Positions 1 to 8,421 are shown, numbered from the stretch's first letter. The stretch: 64,000 nt of DNA from QHXM01 sp032160705 (GCA_032160705.1 JAVHVE010000006.1:1-64000); one strand, 5' to 3'. A program made the numbers and translations. Notes: a model not told the origin generated them from the letters alone.

Positions 1-403
1 AAAAGAAGCGCCAGACCAGAGAACTGTAGCCAACCACAAAGCGTTTGCTGTAGCCCAAGGGGTCGCGCTTGAACTCTGGCCACGTCAACTCGGAATGATG
101 CGCTACTTCCTTGAGTTCACCCATCAAACGGCGGGTTAATCCCGTGTCATCTACAAACGTCAGATGATATTCATTTGCAGGTATAAGGGCGGCTGACGAT
201 ACCGTTGATGCCGGTACGTCCTCGCTAGTGTTCACGGCGTAGCTGTCAGGTGAGGCAGATAGCGACGAGACGGTCTGCTCTGTTTGATGAACAGGGGGCT
301 GGTCAACGAGGGCATCTGCCGGCTCTACGAGCGGTGTGCCGTCAACGGGGCAAAAACTGAACTTGTCGGCGAACTCTTCCCGACAGGTGGAACACTGTTT
401 CAT
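1..403 (-). CDS. Zinc-ribbon protein, N-terminal part only (gene runs off the window start)
   Basis: Reading the minus strand from an ATG at 403 gives 134 codons open to the window edge, so the C-terminus is missing. The product starts MKQCSTCREEFADKFSFCPVDGTPL (shown here in part: MKQCSTCREEF, then SFCPVDGTP), a CxxC...CPxDG zinc ribbon over about 20 residues. A Ser/Pro/Thr-rich linker follows to about residue 75. A conserved-looking stretch then reads YHLTFVDDTGLTRRLMGEL and WPEFKRDPLGYSKR. Blastocatellia have many proteins with this start, often with a membrane segment and a TonB-like or other C-terminal domain; that part is outside the window, so the function is open. A TATAAT box lies upstream on the same strand. 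A plus-strand frame at 336-575 overlaps it and looks like a shadow. Confidence 0.75.
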   Translation of the reverse strand, partial: MKQCSTCREEFADKFSFCPVDGTPLVEPADALVDQPPVHQTEQTVSSLSASPDSYAVNTSEDVPASTVSSAALIPANEYHLTFVDDTGLTRRLMGELKEVAHHSELTWPEFKRDPLGYSKRFVVGYSSLVWRFF

Positions 404-748
404 CTTTATCCTCGTGGCAGCTAGAGGGAACGAACTATGGGTCTCTGACCCTTCCCCGCCAGCGGTGTCTCTAAAAATCTTTTCAGGGGATCGGCTCCGG
501 CGGCTCATCACTAATCCACTCTTAACCTTAGCCCGAACCGCATTATACTACTCTTTGCCTAAGCAGGCACACTGAGGGCGTAAACCTGCCTGAACGCCCT
601 GTTTGATGCACCGGAGAGCCAAACGGTTTGACGGGGGCTGTGGGCGGCATCTAAACTGTTTTCGGTTACTCCCCGTCCTGGTTTCCTGTAAAAAGGCTGG
701 AAATTTTCCAGGTATCCATTATCTCGTGATCATCCTGGCAAGCAAACC
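404..748. other. Intergenic region between divergent genes, with operator-like repeats
   Basis: No gene is visible. Three short signals stand out. A minus-strand TATAAT lies at 542-547, with a 5-4-5 inverted repeat TGCCT-AAGC-AGGCA at 556-569 just upstream of it; no good -35 was found. AGGGCGT and ACGCCCT form a 7 bp hairpin at 575-600. CTGGAAATTTTCCAG, two 7 bp arms around one base, lies at 697-711 upstream of the M16 gene and could be an operator. All are read by eye. Confidence 0.4.
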
Positions 749-2146
749 ATGAAATTTCAGACCAGATTCTTCAAAAAAGCCTTCCGGGTGGCGGTTCTGC
801 TGGCTTTCGCGCTCAATGTTTCATCATCCCTTGTGGCTCAGACCGCCACTGAGCCGCGCCGCGAGCAGCTTTTGAACGGCCTGCGCGTTCTTTTATGGAA
901 TCGGCCTGCCGACGCCAATGTCTATCTGAAGCTGCGGATTCATAGCGGAGCAGCCTTTGATCTCGCAGGCAAGTCCGGCACGATGGCGCTGTTGAGCGAT
1001 GCGCTGTTTCCTGACCCCGAGACACGCGAGTATTTCGTTGAAGAACTCGGTGGCCGCGTTGAAGTAACCAGTGATTACGATTGCATCGATGTGATGCTCT
1101 CCGGGAATGCTTCCAAGTTCGAGCGCATCATCGAGTTGTTGAGCACGGCTCTCATCAGCACAGACCTGACGCCCCCTGTGATAACGAGATTGCGTGACGC
1201 GCGCATCAAGATGGTTCGTGAACTCGATGTCTCGCCCGCTTTGGCCGCCGACCGCGCCATCGCTGCCAGGCTCTTCGGGAATTATCCGTACGGACGCCCA
1301 CGCACTGGCTCGCAGGAAACACTGGCTCGCGTGGAGCGCCCCGACCTGATGCAGGCACGCGAGCGGTTTCTCAATCCAAACAATGCCACGCTGGCCATCG
1401 TCGGCGGCGTGGACGAGAAACGCGCGATGAGGGCATTGAAGCAGCTTCTGGGCAACTGGCGCAAAAGTGAATTGATCGTGCCCGCGACTTTTCGCCAGCC
1501 GGAAGCGCCCGATGCGCGCCCCCTGATTGTTGATCTTCCGGGCACAGAGGCTGTCGAAGTCAGGCTTGCCGCGCGCGGTCTGGCACGCTCGGACAGAGAC
1601 GCGGCAGCCACCGCGTTGCTGGCGCTCGCGGCGCGCGACCTCTGGCAAACGCGGCAGCCGGAACTAGCCAAAACCGGATTCTTCGTCCGCCACGAAGCGC
1701 ATCAACTTCCCGGCATGTTCATCATGGGCGCATCCGTGCCCACATCAGAAGCCGCCAGGACACTTGCCAAAGCGCGCGATGTTTTGAACACGCTCATGAA
1801 GTCAGGTGTCGCCCCGGACTTGCTGGAGCGCGTCAGAAGCGAAGCCATCGCTGAACTCACGAAGCAGCTTGACCGTCCAGAATCTTTGGCCGACCTGTGG
1901 CTCGACGCGGATACTTTTCAACTCGCTTCTTTCGATGAGCGGCTGCGTCAACTGAAGAGTGTGACGGCTGCCGATCTCGTCCGCACGGCGAACAGGCTTT
2001 TCAAAGATGCGCCGGTTGTTTCGGTTGCTGCCGGTAATGCCGCCCGGCTGAAAGCTGATTTGGAGCGCGGAGGCAAGGTCGAAGTTCTCGGCGAAGTCAG
2101 CGCGCCCGTGTCTGCTCCTGCTCCGAACCCTGTCAAAAAGCAGTAG
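749..2146 (+). CDS. Secreted M16-family protein lacking the zinc-binding motif
   Basis: 465 residues with a signal peptide (hydrophobic core at about 13-28, likely cleavage after VAQ). The fold signature is that of an M16B half: an N-terminal domain with LNGLRVLLWNRP and LRIHSGAAFDLAGKSG, a YPYGRP stretch, then NATLAIVGGVDEKRAMRAL and a second domain. Where active members have HxxEH (as in GLAHLLEHM), this protein reads SGTMALLSDALF at about residues 79-90, so it has no zinc ligands or catalytic Glu. Such copies usually act as the non-catalytic partner of an active M16 subunit, but no partner gene is next to it here. The ATG at 749 fits the signal peptide. Next downstream is ubiE, 61 bp away. 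Confidence 0.8.
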   Translation: MKFQTRFFKKAFRVAVLLAFALNVSSSLVAQTATEPRREQLLNGLRVLLWNRPADANVYLKLRIHSGAAFDLAGKSGTMALLSDALFPDPETREYFVEELGGRVEVTSDYDCIDVMLSGNASKFERIIELLSTALISTDLTPPVITRLRDARIKMVRELDVSPALAADRAIAARLFGNYPYGRPRTGSQETLARVERPDLMQARERFLNPNNATLAIVGGVDEKRAMRALKQLLGNWRKSELIVPATFRQPEAPDARPLIVDLPGTEAVEVRLAARGLARSDRDAAATALLALAARDLWQTRQPELAKTGFFVRHEAHQLPGMFIMGASVPTSEAARTLAKARDVLNTLMKSGVAPDLLERVRSEAIAELTKQLDRPESLADLWLDADTFQLASFDERLRQLKSVTAADLVRTANRLFKDAPVVSVAAGNAARLKADLERGGKVEVLGEVSAPVSAPAPNPVKKQ

Positions 2147-2207
2147 CCAATTCACAAACTATTCGCAAGCCACCTGCAACCATCCCTCTGACCAAATTCT
2201 GTTAACT

Positions 2208-2939
2208 GTGCCTGACAAGAAAAACGCAACAGACAGCGAGCAGGCGCGCCGCGTGCGCGAAATGTTTGCCGGTATTGCGAATCGCTACGATCTTTTGAAC
2301 CATCTCCTGTCAGGCAACACGGACAAGCGCTGGCGGCGGCTTGTGGCGAAGAGATTGCACGAGGTGTTGTCGGTTAAGGGTGCGCGTGCGCTTGATGTGG
2401 CCTGTGGGACAGGCGACCTTTCGCTGGCGTTGGCTAAAGGGACAGGAGCGCGCGTCGTCGGCACAGACTTTTGCCGACCGATGCTTGAGATAGCTGCGCG
2501 CAAAGCTTCGGCGAGCGATGTTTCGGAGATTCCGTTCGTCGAAGGCGATGCGCTCAAGCTACCATTCGCAGATTGCTCGTTCGATGCCGTCAGCATCGCC
2601 TTCGGCCTGCGGAATCTCGTGAGCGTCGAAGCTGGTTTGAAAGAATTGTGGCGAGTTCTGAAGCCGACGGGACGCGCCGCCATCTTAGAATTTTCGAGTC
2701 CCGTTGTGCCGGGCTTTCGTGCGCTCTTTCAGTTCTACTTTACGCGCGTTCTACCAAAGATTGGCGGGCTGATTAGCGGCTCGCGCGGCGCTTATGAATA
2801 TCTACCCGACTCCGTTTCGCGCTTTCCAGATCAGAAGCGGCTCGCCGCGTTGATGCGCGAAGCAGGGTTTGAAGAGGTCGAGTACCAGAATTTAACGGGC
2901 GGAGTGGCAGCGCTTCACTTGGGAACGCGCCCCCGCTGA
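2208..2939 (+). CDS. ubiE: Demethylmenaquinone/ubiquinone C-methyltransferase
   Basis: 243 residues, the usual length. It is an S-adenosylmethionine-dependent C-methyltransferase of quinone biosynthesis; in an acidobacterium the expected product is menaquinone, so menG is an equally good name. Visible signatures are VREMFAGIANRYDLLNHLLS at residues 16-35, the SAM-binding DVACGTGDLSLAL at 63-75, GTDFCRPML, the AFGLRN motif, and the C-terminal GGVAALHLGTRP. The start is GTG at 2208. It follows the M16 gene in the same direction; a shared transcript is possible. Confidence 0.93.
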   Translation: MPDKKNATDSEQARRVREMFAGIANRYDLLNHLLSGNTDKRWRRLVAKRLHEVLSVKGARALDVACGTGDLSLALAKGTGARVVGTDFCRPMLEIAARKASASDVSEIPFVEGDALKLPFADCSFDAVSIAFGLRNLVSVEAGLKELWRVLKPTGRAAILEFSSPVVPGFRALFQFYFTRVLPKIGGLISGSRGAYEYLPDSVSRFPDQKRLAALMREAGFEEVEYQNLTGGVAALHLGTRPR

Positions 2940-2948
2940 ACATTCAAG

Positions 2949-3061
2949 ATTGGTTGCATTGTTGCAACCAACGCATAGCCTGAAGGATGCGCGTGTCTCA
3001 ATCGTGCACGGTTGTCGGGGCCGCTGCATGAGTCGAGCATCACGTATTCCTTCAGGCTACG
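2949..3061. repeat. Hairpin followed by a long imperfect palindrome
   Basis: Directly after ubiE, TTGGTTGCA and TGCAACCAA form a hairpin at about 2951-2973 that could end the transcript, although no T-run follows. Next, TAGCCTGAAGGA at about 2978 pairs with TCCTTCAGGCTA ending near 3060, enclosing about 60 bp; the arms extend further with mismatches (GCGCGTG against CACGTA). It resembles a REP- or MITE-like element. No second copy was noticed in this window. Confidence 0.6.
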
Positions 3062-3069
3062 TTTTTGGT

Positions 3070-3190
3070 CAGGAGACAGCGAAAAACAGAAGACAGAATC
3101 CAGGAGTCAGAAGTCAGAATAATCAGGCGGAGAACCGCTGTGACTGATTTTCTTTTCTCCTGTCTTCTGTCTTCTGTGTTCTGTCTCCTG
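3070..3190. repeat. Long palindromic spacer with CAGAAGACAGAA-type arms
   Basis: The left arm is a run of near-repeats of caggagacag / cagaagacagaa / gagtcagaagtcag; the right arm is its complement (tctcctgtcttctgtcttctg...ctgtctcctg). Between them lies the core aggcggagaaccgctgtgac, which recurs in the spacers at 4324-4430 and 7108-7231. It sits just upstream of the first permease gene. Confidence 0.75.
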
Positions 3191-3252
3191 CTTTTTCTGC
3201 TATCATCCTCTTCGACTTGCCATCTGAATCAAAATTGTGAGAATTCGCCAGC

Positions 3253-4320
3253 GTGCCTTTAGAGGACGACCAAATAGCTGACGCTCAAAGTAGCCCCGAC
3301 GCGAAAAAGCGCTCCGTGTGGTCTTCGATCAGGCGCAAGCTGCTCGGCGCACTGCGTCGGATTGTGATGCTGGTGCTGGTCGTCTTCACGGTCGTCTCCA
3401 TCGTCACCCTGCTGATTGAAGTCATCCCGGGCGACCCGGCGACGGCGATTCTCGGCGAGAATGCCCCGCCTGAGCAGATCGCGAATTTTAATCAGAAGCA
3501 TGGGCTTGACCGCCCGCCGTTCTTCTTCTCGTTTCCGCGCGACTCGGGAGGCCAGAGACATTTCAAGTGGCACGGCTGGGAAAATCGCTACGTGGAATAC
3601 TGGCGCAACATCCTGCATGGCGACATGGGACTGTCATTCAGAGGCGACCGCCCCGTGCTCGATCTCATCCTCGAACGCTATCCGGCGACGATTAAGCTCG
3701 CGCTCGCCGCGATGTTGATTGCCGTCTGTATTGCAATTCCGCTCGGCGTCTTTGCCGGGAAAAATAAGGGGACGTGGATCGACAGTCTGTCTTCGGTTGT
3801 CGCGCTCATCGGCATTAGCCTGCCCGGTTTCGTCATCGGGCCGCTTCTGGTTTACTTCTTCGCCGTTAAGCTCGGCTGGGTCAGTGTCTCCGGCAATCAG
3901 TACCCGGAAGACATTATTCTGCCAGCAATCACGCTGGGTGCGGCGCTCTCGGCCATCCTGACGAGGATGGTGCGCTCAAGCGTCATCGAAGAATTGAATG
4001 AAGACTACGTCAGAACGGCACGCGCCAAAGGATTGAGCGAGCAAAAGGTGGTTTACAAGCACGTGCTGAAGAATGGTCTGATTCCGGTGGTCACGATCTT
4101 AGGCTTACAACTCGGCGTGCTGCTGGCGGGCGCGATTATCACGGAGAAGATTTTCATCTGGCGCGGCATCGGCACGCTTTTATTGGAAGAAGGAATCGGC
4201 AGTCTCGACTATCGCGTCGTGCAGGGCTGCGTTCTGGTCATCAGCATCACGTACATAGGCGTCAATTTGCTGACCGATATGGTTTATCGCTTCCTCGATC
4301 CACGGATCAGGGTAGCTTAA
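3253..4320 (+). CDS. ABC transporter permease, DppB/OppB-like
   Basis: 355 residues with an N-terminal membrane segment (about 38-60) and a cluster of five or six more. The family hallmarks are VIPGDPATAILGENAPPEQI near residue 58, the LGLSFRGDRPV-type region (here GDMGLSFRGDRPVLDLI), and the cytoplasmic EAA loop RTARAKGLSEQKVVYKHVL ending in NGLIPVVT. It would form half of an inner-membrane channel for peptides or similar solutes. The start is GTG at 3253. It pairs with the DppC-like gene 113 bp downstream; no binding protein or DppD/DppF ATPase is adjacent, so the substrate cannot be named. Confidence 0.88.
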   Translation: MPLEDDQIADAQSSPDAKKRSVWSSIRRKLLGALRRIVMLVLVVFTVVSIVTLLIEVIPGDPATAILGENAPPEQIANFNQKHGLDRPPFFFSFPRDSGGQRHFKWHGWENRYVEYWRNILHGDMGLSFRGDRPVLDLILERYPATIKLALAAMLIAVCIAIPLGVFAGKNKGTWIDSLSSVVALIGISLPGFVIGPLLVYFFAVKLGWVSVSGNQYPEDIILPAITLGAALSAILTRMVRSSVIEELNEDYVRTARAKGLSEQKVVYKHVLKNGLIPVVTILGLQLGVLLAGAIITEKIFIWRGIGTLLLEEGIGSLDYRVVQGCVLVISITYIGVNLLTDMVYRFLDPRIRVA

Positions 4321-4323
4321 CGA

Positions 4324-4430
4324 TAGAAGACAGAAGACAGAAAACAGGAGTCAGAAGGAATAAGGCGGCAACCGCATTCACAGATATTCTTCTCTTCTGT
4401 CTCCTGACTTCTGTCTTCTGTCTCCTGCTT
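4324..4430. repeat. Long palindromic spacer between the two permease genes
   Basis: The arms are again made of cagaagacagaa units (left: gaagacagaagacagaaaac; right: cttctgtctcctgacttctg and onward). The core ataaggcggcaaccgcattc plus acagat matches the core at 3120-3145 and, in reverse complement, the one at about 7163-7190. The element ends three bases before the next ATG, so any ribosome-binding site of that gene would lie inside it; none is obvious. Confidence 0.75.
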
Positions 4431-4433
4431 TTT

Positions 4434-5240
4434 ATGAACCGTCTCGCTATTTTCGGATTCGTTATCGTCGGCGTGCTGGTGCTCGCCGCTATTTTTGCAC
4501 CTGTGGTGGCGCAGCAGGACTATGAAACGACCCATACCGAAATCCGCTTCCAGCCGCCATCGTCCCAACACTTCTTCGGGACAGACTCCAGAGGGCGCGA
4601 TATTTTCTCGCAGATTATTTACGGCGCGCGTGTTTCTTTGCAGGTCGGTTTAATCGTCGTCTTCGTCTCGGCGCTGGTTGGCACTATCTTAGGCGCACTC
4701 TCTGGTTTTTATGGTGGTTGGATTGATCGCTTCATTTCAGGCTATGTCTTCAACGTCTTTCTGGCGTTTCCCGGCTTGCTGCTGGCGATTGCCCTGGTAG
4801 GGTTTCTCGGCAACGGGGTTGATAAACTGATTCTTGCGCTCTGCGTCATCGGCTGGGTGGGTTACGCACGGCTGATTCGCGGACAGGTGCTGAAGGTGCG
4901 CGAGTATGATTTTGTGCAGGCGGCGCGCGCACTCGGCGCTGGCGATTTACGCATCCTCATCCGGCACATTCTACCAAACGCGATTCAACCGCTGATCGTG
5001 CAGGCGAGCCTCGGCATGGCAGGCGCGGTGCTCTCGGAAGCCTCGCTCTCATTTCTCGGACTCGGCGTCCAGGCAAAGATACCTTCGTGGGGCAAGATGA
5101 TTGACGAAGCGCGCGGGATGGAGACGCCGCTGCACGTCCTGCTCTTTCCCGCCATCGCCCTCGCTTTGACAGTCCTCGCCTTCAACTTCATCGGCGACGG
5201 CCTGCGCGAGTATCTAGACCCAAGACAGCGCAAGCGATAA
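4434..5240 (+). CDS. ABC transporter permease, DppC/OppC-like
   Basis: 268 residues. After the first membrane segment comes the periplasmic HFFGTDSRGRDIFSQIIYGA, the classic DppC/OppC signature, at about residues 45-64. Further membrane helices and the EAA loop (VQAARALGAGDLRILIRHIL, then PNAIQPLIVQ) follow, and the chain ends GDGLREYLDPRQRKR, also typical. It would partner the upstream DppB-like permease. The ATP-binding gene that follows 8 bp later belongs to a different transporter class, so the energy source of this pair may be encoded elsewhere. Confidence 0.88.
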   Translation: MNRLAIFGFVIVGVLVLAAIFAPVVAQQDYETTHTEIRFQPPSSQHFFGTDSRGRDIFSQIIYGARVSLQVGLIVVFVSALVGTILGALSGFYGGWIDRFISGYVFNVFLAFPGLLLAIALVGFLGNGVDKLILALCVIGWVGYARLIRGQVLKVREYDFVQAARALGAGDLRILIRHILPNAIQPLIVQASLGMAGAVLSEASLSFLGLGVQAKIPSWGKMIDEARGMETPLHVLLFPAIALALTVLAFNFIGDGLREYLDPRQRKR

Positions 5241-5248
5241 TCACCGAG

Positions 5249-6289
5249 ATGAGCGCAGCACAAAGACCTTCACCCGGCGCAGTTGTCATTTCGATTGACT
5301 GCATCTCGAAAGCCTTTCCTATTCCGCTCACGCGACTCAAACAATTCTTTCGCCGTCCGGTCAAACCTCCCGTTCAGGCATTGAGCGAAGTTTCATTGGA
5401 CGTTCACGCGGGTGAAATCTTCGGCCTCATCGGACGCAACGGCGCAGGGAAAACAACGCTGACGAAGATCATCGCCACGCTCGTCCAGCCGACTTCCGGC
5501 GCTGTCTCGGTCAACGGCTTTGACAGCGTGCGCGACGATGGAAAGGTGCGCGCACAGGTCGGGCTGGCGACAGCCGAAGAGCGGAGTTTTTACTGGCGAC
5601 TGACGGTTGAGCAGAATTTGATGTTCTTTGCCCGGCTCTACGGCTTGAGCGATGCTACGGCACGGCGGCGCATCATCGAGCTTGTCAACCAGTTTGAATT
5701 GAAAGAACTGGTCAGCCGTCGCTTTGGCGAGCTTTCGACAGGCAACAAGCAGCGCATGGCGTTCGCCCGCGCGATGCTCGCCAGGCCACCCGTTCTGCTA
5801 TTGGACGAGCCCACTCGCTCGCTCGACCCGATGGCTGCGGCGCGCATGCGTGCGCTGATTAATTCGCTCGCGGGCGGCGACCCGCCTGTGACTATCTTGC
5901 TGACCTCGCACAATCTGACTGAAGTCGAAGAACTCTGCGCGCGCGTAGCCGTCATCAGTCGCGGGCGGATTCGCGCGCTCGACACACCGCAAAGCCTGCG
6001 CACGACACACAGGCAGACCGAGCGTGTGGAGCTAACAGTTCGCGGCATCCCGCTTGAGCGTGCCCGAAGCGTGCTGGCGTCCACGCTGGATGGTCTTGAA
6101 TTGAAAGAGGAGGGTCAGACGCTTCACATTGCTTTCATGCACGAGAGCGGCGACGACCTGTTGGACGTGACCGTGCGCGCTTTGCAGGAAAACGACGGGA
6201 AGCTACTCGCCTTCGACCGTGAGCGGGCAACGTTGCTGGACGTGCTGGAAAGCTACGAAAAAGAGCAGGAGGCAAGCGAAGAATCATAA
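5249..6289 (+). CDS. ABC-2 type exporter ATP-binding protein
   Basis: 346 residues. It contains Walker A GLIGRNGAGKTTLTK (about residues 59-73), signature ELSTGNKQRMAFARAML (about 158-174), Walker B PVLLLDEPTRSLDP and the H-loop TSHNLTEVEELC. The N-terminal extension with PVQALSEVSLDVHAGEIFG and the C-terminal tail after residue 255 are typical of ATPases of ABC-2 exporters (drug or polysaccharide export types). The stop and the next start share a base (TAATG at 6287-6291), so translation is coupled to the permease that follows. The exported substrate is unknown. Confidence 0.88.
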   Translation: MSAAQRPSPGAVVISIDCISKAFPIPLTRLKQFFRRPVKPPVQALSEVSLDVHAGEIFGLIGRNGAGKTTLTKIIATLVQPTSGAVSVNGFDSVRDDGKVRAQVGLATAEERSFYWRLTVEQNLMFFARLYGLSDATARRRIIELVNQFELKELVSRRFGELSTGNKQRMAFARAMLARPPVLLLDEPTRSLDPMAAARMRALINSLAGGDPPVTILLTSHNLTEVEELCARVAVISRGRIRALDTPQSLRTTHRQTERVELTVRGIPLERARSVLASTLDGLELKEEGQTLHIAFMHESGDDLLDVTVRALQENDGKLLAFDRERATLLDVLESYEKEQEASEES

Positions 6290-7107
6290 TGCTCGCAGCC
6301 GCCACACTCCTTTTGCGCCGTGTGCGCGCCTTCGTGGTGCGTGATTTCCAGTTGGCCGTGAGCTACCGGCTGGAGTTTTTTCTGCGCATCCTGACAATCC
6401 TGCTGGTCGTCACGACGTTTTACTTCGTCTCAAAAATTTTCGTTGGCAGCAATACGGCGTTTTCGCAGTGGCGCGATCCGCTGGCCGCCTGGATCACGGG
6501 TCTGGCCGTGCTCAACTATTTCATGACAGGCTTTTCGAGTCTCGCCAACGCCATTCGCTCGGAGCAAATGCAGGGAACATTAGAGAGCGTGTTGCTCTCG
6601 CCAATCAGTGTGCCGACGCTGCTGGTCTCAAGCTCTGCCTGGGATTTCGTGCAGGCGACTTTTCATTCCTCTCTTTATCTTTTCTTCGGCTGGCTCTTCT
6701 TTGATGTCCACTATCAGGGAAGCTTTCTGCTCGCGCTTCTCTTTCTCGTCTTGACGACACTCGTGCTCGCCTGCATCGGCATTCTCTCCGCGAGTTTTGC
6801 GATGGTCTTCAAGCGCGGAGACCCGTTTGGCATCTTGCTCGGCACAGGCTCGGCGCTTTTTTCCGGCGTCTTTTTTCCAACACAGCTTCTCGGCTCAGGC
6901 TTCGGCACGATCTCGCGCCTCCTCCCGCCGACCTACGGTCTTGATGGCATCCGCCGCGTGCTGATTGAAGGACAGGGATTCTCCCAGGTGCGCCAACCAC
7001 TTGTCACACTCCTGATTTTCCTTGCCATCCTGCTTCCCTTCTCACTCTGGGTCTTCTCGCGCGCCGTCCGCCGGGCTAAACGCGAAGGGAGCCTGATACA
7101 ATATTAA
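6289..7107 (+). CDS. ABC-2 type transporter permease
   Basis: 272 residues with six predicted membrane helices. Family-like features are SYRLEFFLRILTILL at the N-terminus, SEQMQGTLESVLLSPISVPTLL at about residues 92-113 (the conserved cytoplasmic stretch), and FKRGDPFGILLGTGSALFSGVFFP near 180-205. It would form the membrane part of the exporter with the ATPase it overlaps by one base. The next gene is separated by a long palindromic spacer. Confidence 0.85.
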   Translation: MLAAATLLLRRVRAFVVRDFQLAVSYRLEFFLRILTILLVVTTFYFVSKIFVGSNTAFSQWRDPLAAWITGLAVLNYFMTGFSSLANAIRSEQMQGTLESVLLSPISVPTLLVSSSAWDFVQATFHSSLYLFFGWLFFDVHYQGSFLLALLFLVLTTLVLACIGILSASFAMVFKRGDPFGILLGTGSALFSGVFFPTQLLGSGFGTISRLLPPTYGLDGIRRVLIEGQGFSQVRQPLVTLLIFLAILLPFSLWVFSRAVRRAKREGSLIQY

Positions 7108-7231
7108 TTTGCGATTTTAGATTTTTGATTTGCGATTGGATAAGGCCAGATTCTATGAATCTGGCTTTTAAATCTGTGAAAGCGGTTCTCCGCTTCTTCC
7201 AATCAAAAATCTAAAATCGCAAATCAAAAAT
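7108..7231. repeat. Long palindromic spacer with GATTTTAGATTTTTGATT arms
   Basis: The left arm tttgcgattttagattttt (then gatttgcgattgga) pairs with tccaatcaaaaatctaaaat (then cgcaaatcaaaaa). The interior has a smaller hairpin gccagattc-tat-gaatctggc and then aaatctgtgaaagcggttct plus ccgctt, which is the reverse complement of the aggcgg(a)gaaccgc...cacagat core of the two earlier spacers. So the arms differ between spacers but the core is shared. It ends six bases before the next ATG. Confidence 0.75.
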
Positions 7232-7237
7232 TTAACC

Positions 7238-8209
7238 ATGCGTGTTTCCTACACACCGCGATACTACGCAGACATTGGCGAAGGCCACGTCTTTCCAATT
7301 CGCAAGTTCGAGTTGGTGCGCGACTGCCTGTTGCGTGAAGGAACATTGCGCCCGGCAGACATCGTTGAGCCGCAGCCCGCCGCTCTTCGAGACGTGCTGC
7401 TCGTTCATACTGATGATTATGTGACGCGGCTGCGCGCCGGAACTCTCACGTCGCGCGAACTGAGACGCCTGGGTTTGCCCTGGTCGAAAGCTCTGGTGCG
7501 CCGCTCTTTTCTGGCAGCCGGAGGAACGCTCAATGCCGCGCGCTTCGCGCTCTCCGCAGGCGTCGGCTCGAATCTCGCGGGCGGCACTCATCACGCTTTC
7601 CCTGATCGCGGCGAGGGTTTCTGCGTCCTCAATGATGTGGCGATTGCGATTCGGGCACTCCGTCGTGATTGCTTAATCAAACGCGCGGCAATCATTGACT
7701 GCGACGTTCACCAGGGCAACGGCACAGCGGCGATTTTTGAAGACGATGAAAGCGTCTTCACTTTCTCGATGCACGGGGCGAAGAACTATCCACTCTTTAA
7801 AGAGCGCTCGACGCTGGATGTCGAGCTGCCTGATGGGACGCAGGATGAGGAATACCTGGAAACTCTTGCGACGCACTTGCCGCGCGTCTTCGCGCACGCG
7901 CCCGACATCGTTTTCTATCTCGGCGGCGCAGACCCATACAAGGGTGATAAGCTCGGACGCCTCGCGCTCACGATTGAAGGCTTGCGCGCCCGCGACCACC
8001 GAGTGCTCTCCGAATGCCGCGCCCGCAGCATTCCGGTTGCGACCACCATGTCCGGCGGCTACGCAGCGGAGATTAGCGACACGGTGGAGATTCATTGCAA
8101 CACGATTCGCGCGGCGTGCGCGGTTTTTGATTCAGTCGGAACGCCAGCCCGTGGAACGGGCGGAATATCAGTAGCCCACAGCGTAAGCTGTGGGGAACGG
8201 TATGAATGA
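7238..8209 (+). CDS. Histone-deacetylase-family metal-dependent amidohydrolase (AcuC/class II-like)
   Basis: 323 residues. The deacetylase active site is complete: GGTHHAFPDRGEGFCVLND with the His pair at 118-119, zinc ligands D156 and H158 in DCDVHQGNG, the third ligand D232 in YLGGADPY, and the active Tyr275 in MSGGYA. The likely reaction is removal of acetyl or similar acyl groups from lysine side chains or small amines in the cytoplasm; the substrate cannot be read from sequence. The last 23 or so residues (GTPARGTGGISV onward) are encoded by a palindromic repeat that starts near 8155, so the original C-terminus has probably been replaced. Start ATG at 7238. Confidence 0.88.
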   Translation: MRVSYTPRYYADIGEGHVFPIRKFELVRDCLLREGTLRPADIVEPQPAALRDVLLVHTDDYVTRLRAGTLTSRELRRLGLPWSKALVRRSFLAAGGTLNAARFALSAGVGSNLAGGTHHAFPDRGEGFCVLNDVAIAIRALRRDCLIKRAAIIDCDVHQGNGTAAIFEDDESVFTFSMHGAKNYPLFKERSTLDVELPDGTQDEEYLETLATHLPRVFAHAPDIVFYLGGADPYKGDKLGRLALTIEGLRARDHRVLSECRARSIPVATTMSGGYAAEISDTVEIHCNTIRAACAVFDSVGTPARGTGGISVAHSVSCGERYE

Positions 8210-8360
8210 AGTTATTAAGCCCGCGAAGTGGGCGGCATAAAACGTTTAACGCTTCTATCTCCGTCTAAACTTATGTCGCCCTCTTCGAGGGCTTTTGTTG
8301 AATATGGTGGCTCTCGTCCCACGACTCACGTCGTGGGCTACTGATATTCCGCCTGCTACG
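8155..8360. repeat. Two-layer nested palindrome overlapping the 3' end of the deacetylase gene
   Basis: Outer layer: gcggaatatcagtagcccac near 8160 pairs with gtgggctactgatattccgc near 8333-8352; each outer arm also contains its own short hairpin (cccacagcgtaagctgtggg; cccacgactcacgtcgtggg). Inner layer: aagcccgcgaagtgggcggc (ataa) near 8217 pairs with ttatgtcgccctcttcgagg (gctt) near 8271. The region from 8210 to 8421 holds nothing else that looks like a gene. Confidence 0.7.
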
Positions 8361-8421
8361 CAGGCTAAAGTGCTAGTCGTATATTTCTAATTTGCAATAT
8401 AATTACCTTTGTTGAAGACAA

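Noticed and set aside
336..575. Plus-strand frame of 79 codons at the window start
   Set aside because: It overlaps the zinc-ribbon gene on the other strand and its sequence looks non-coding.
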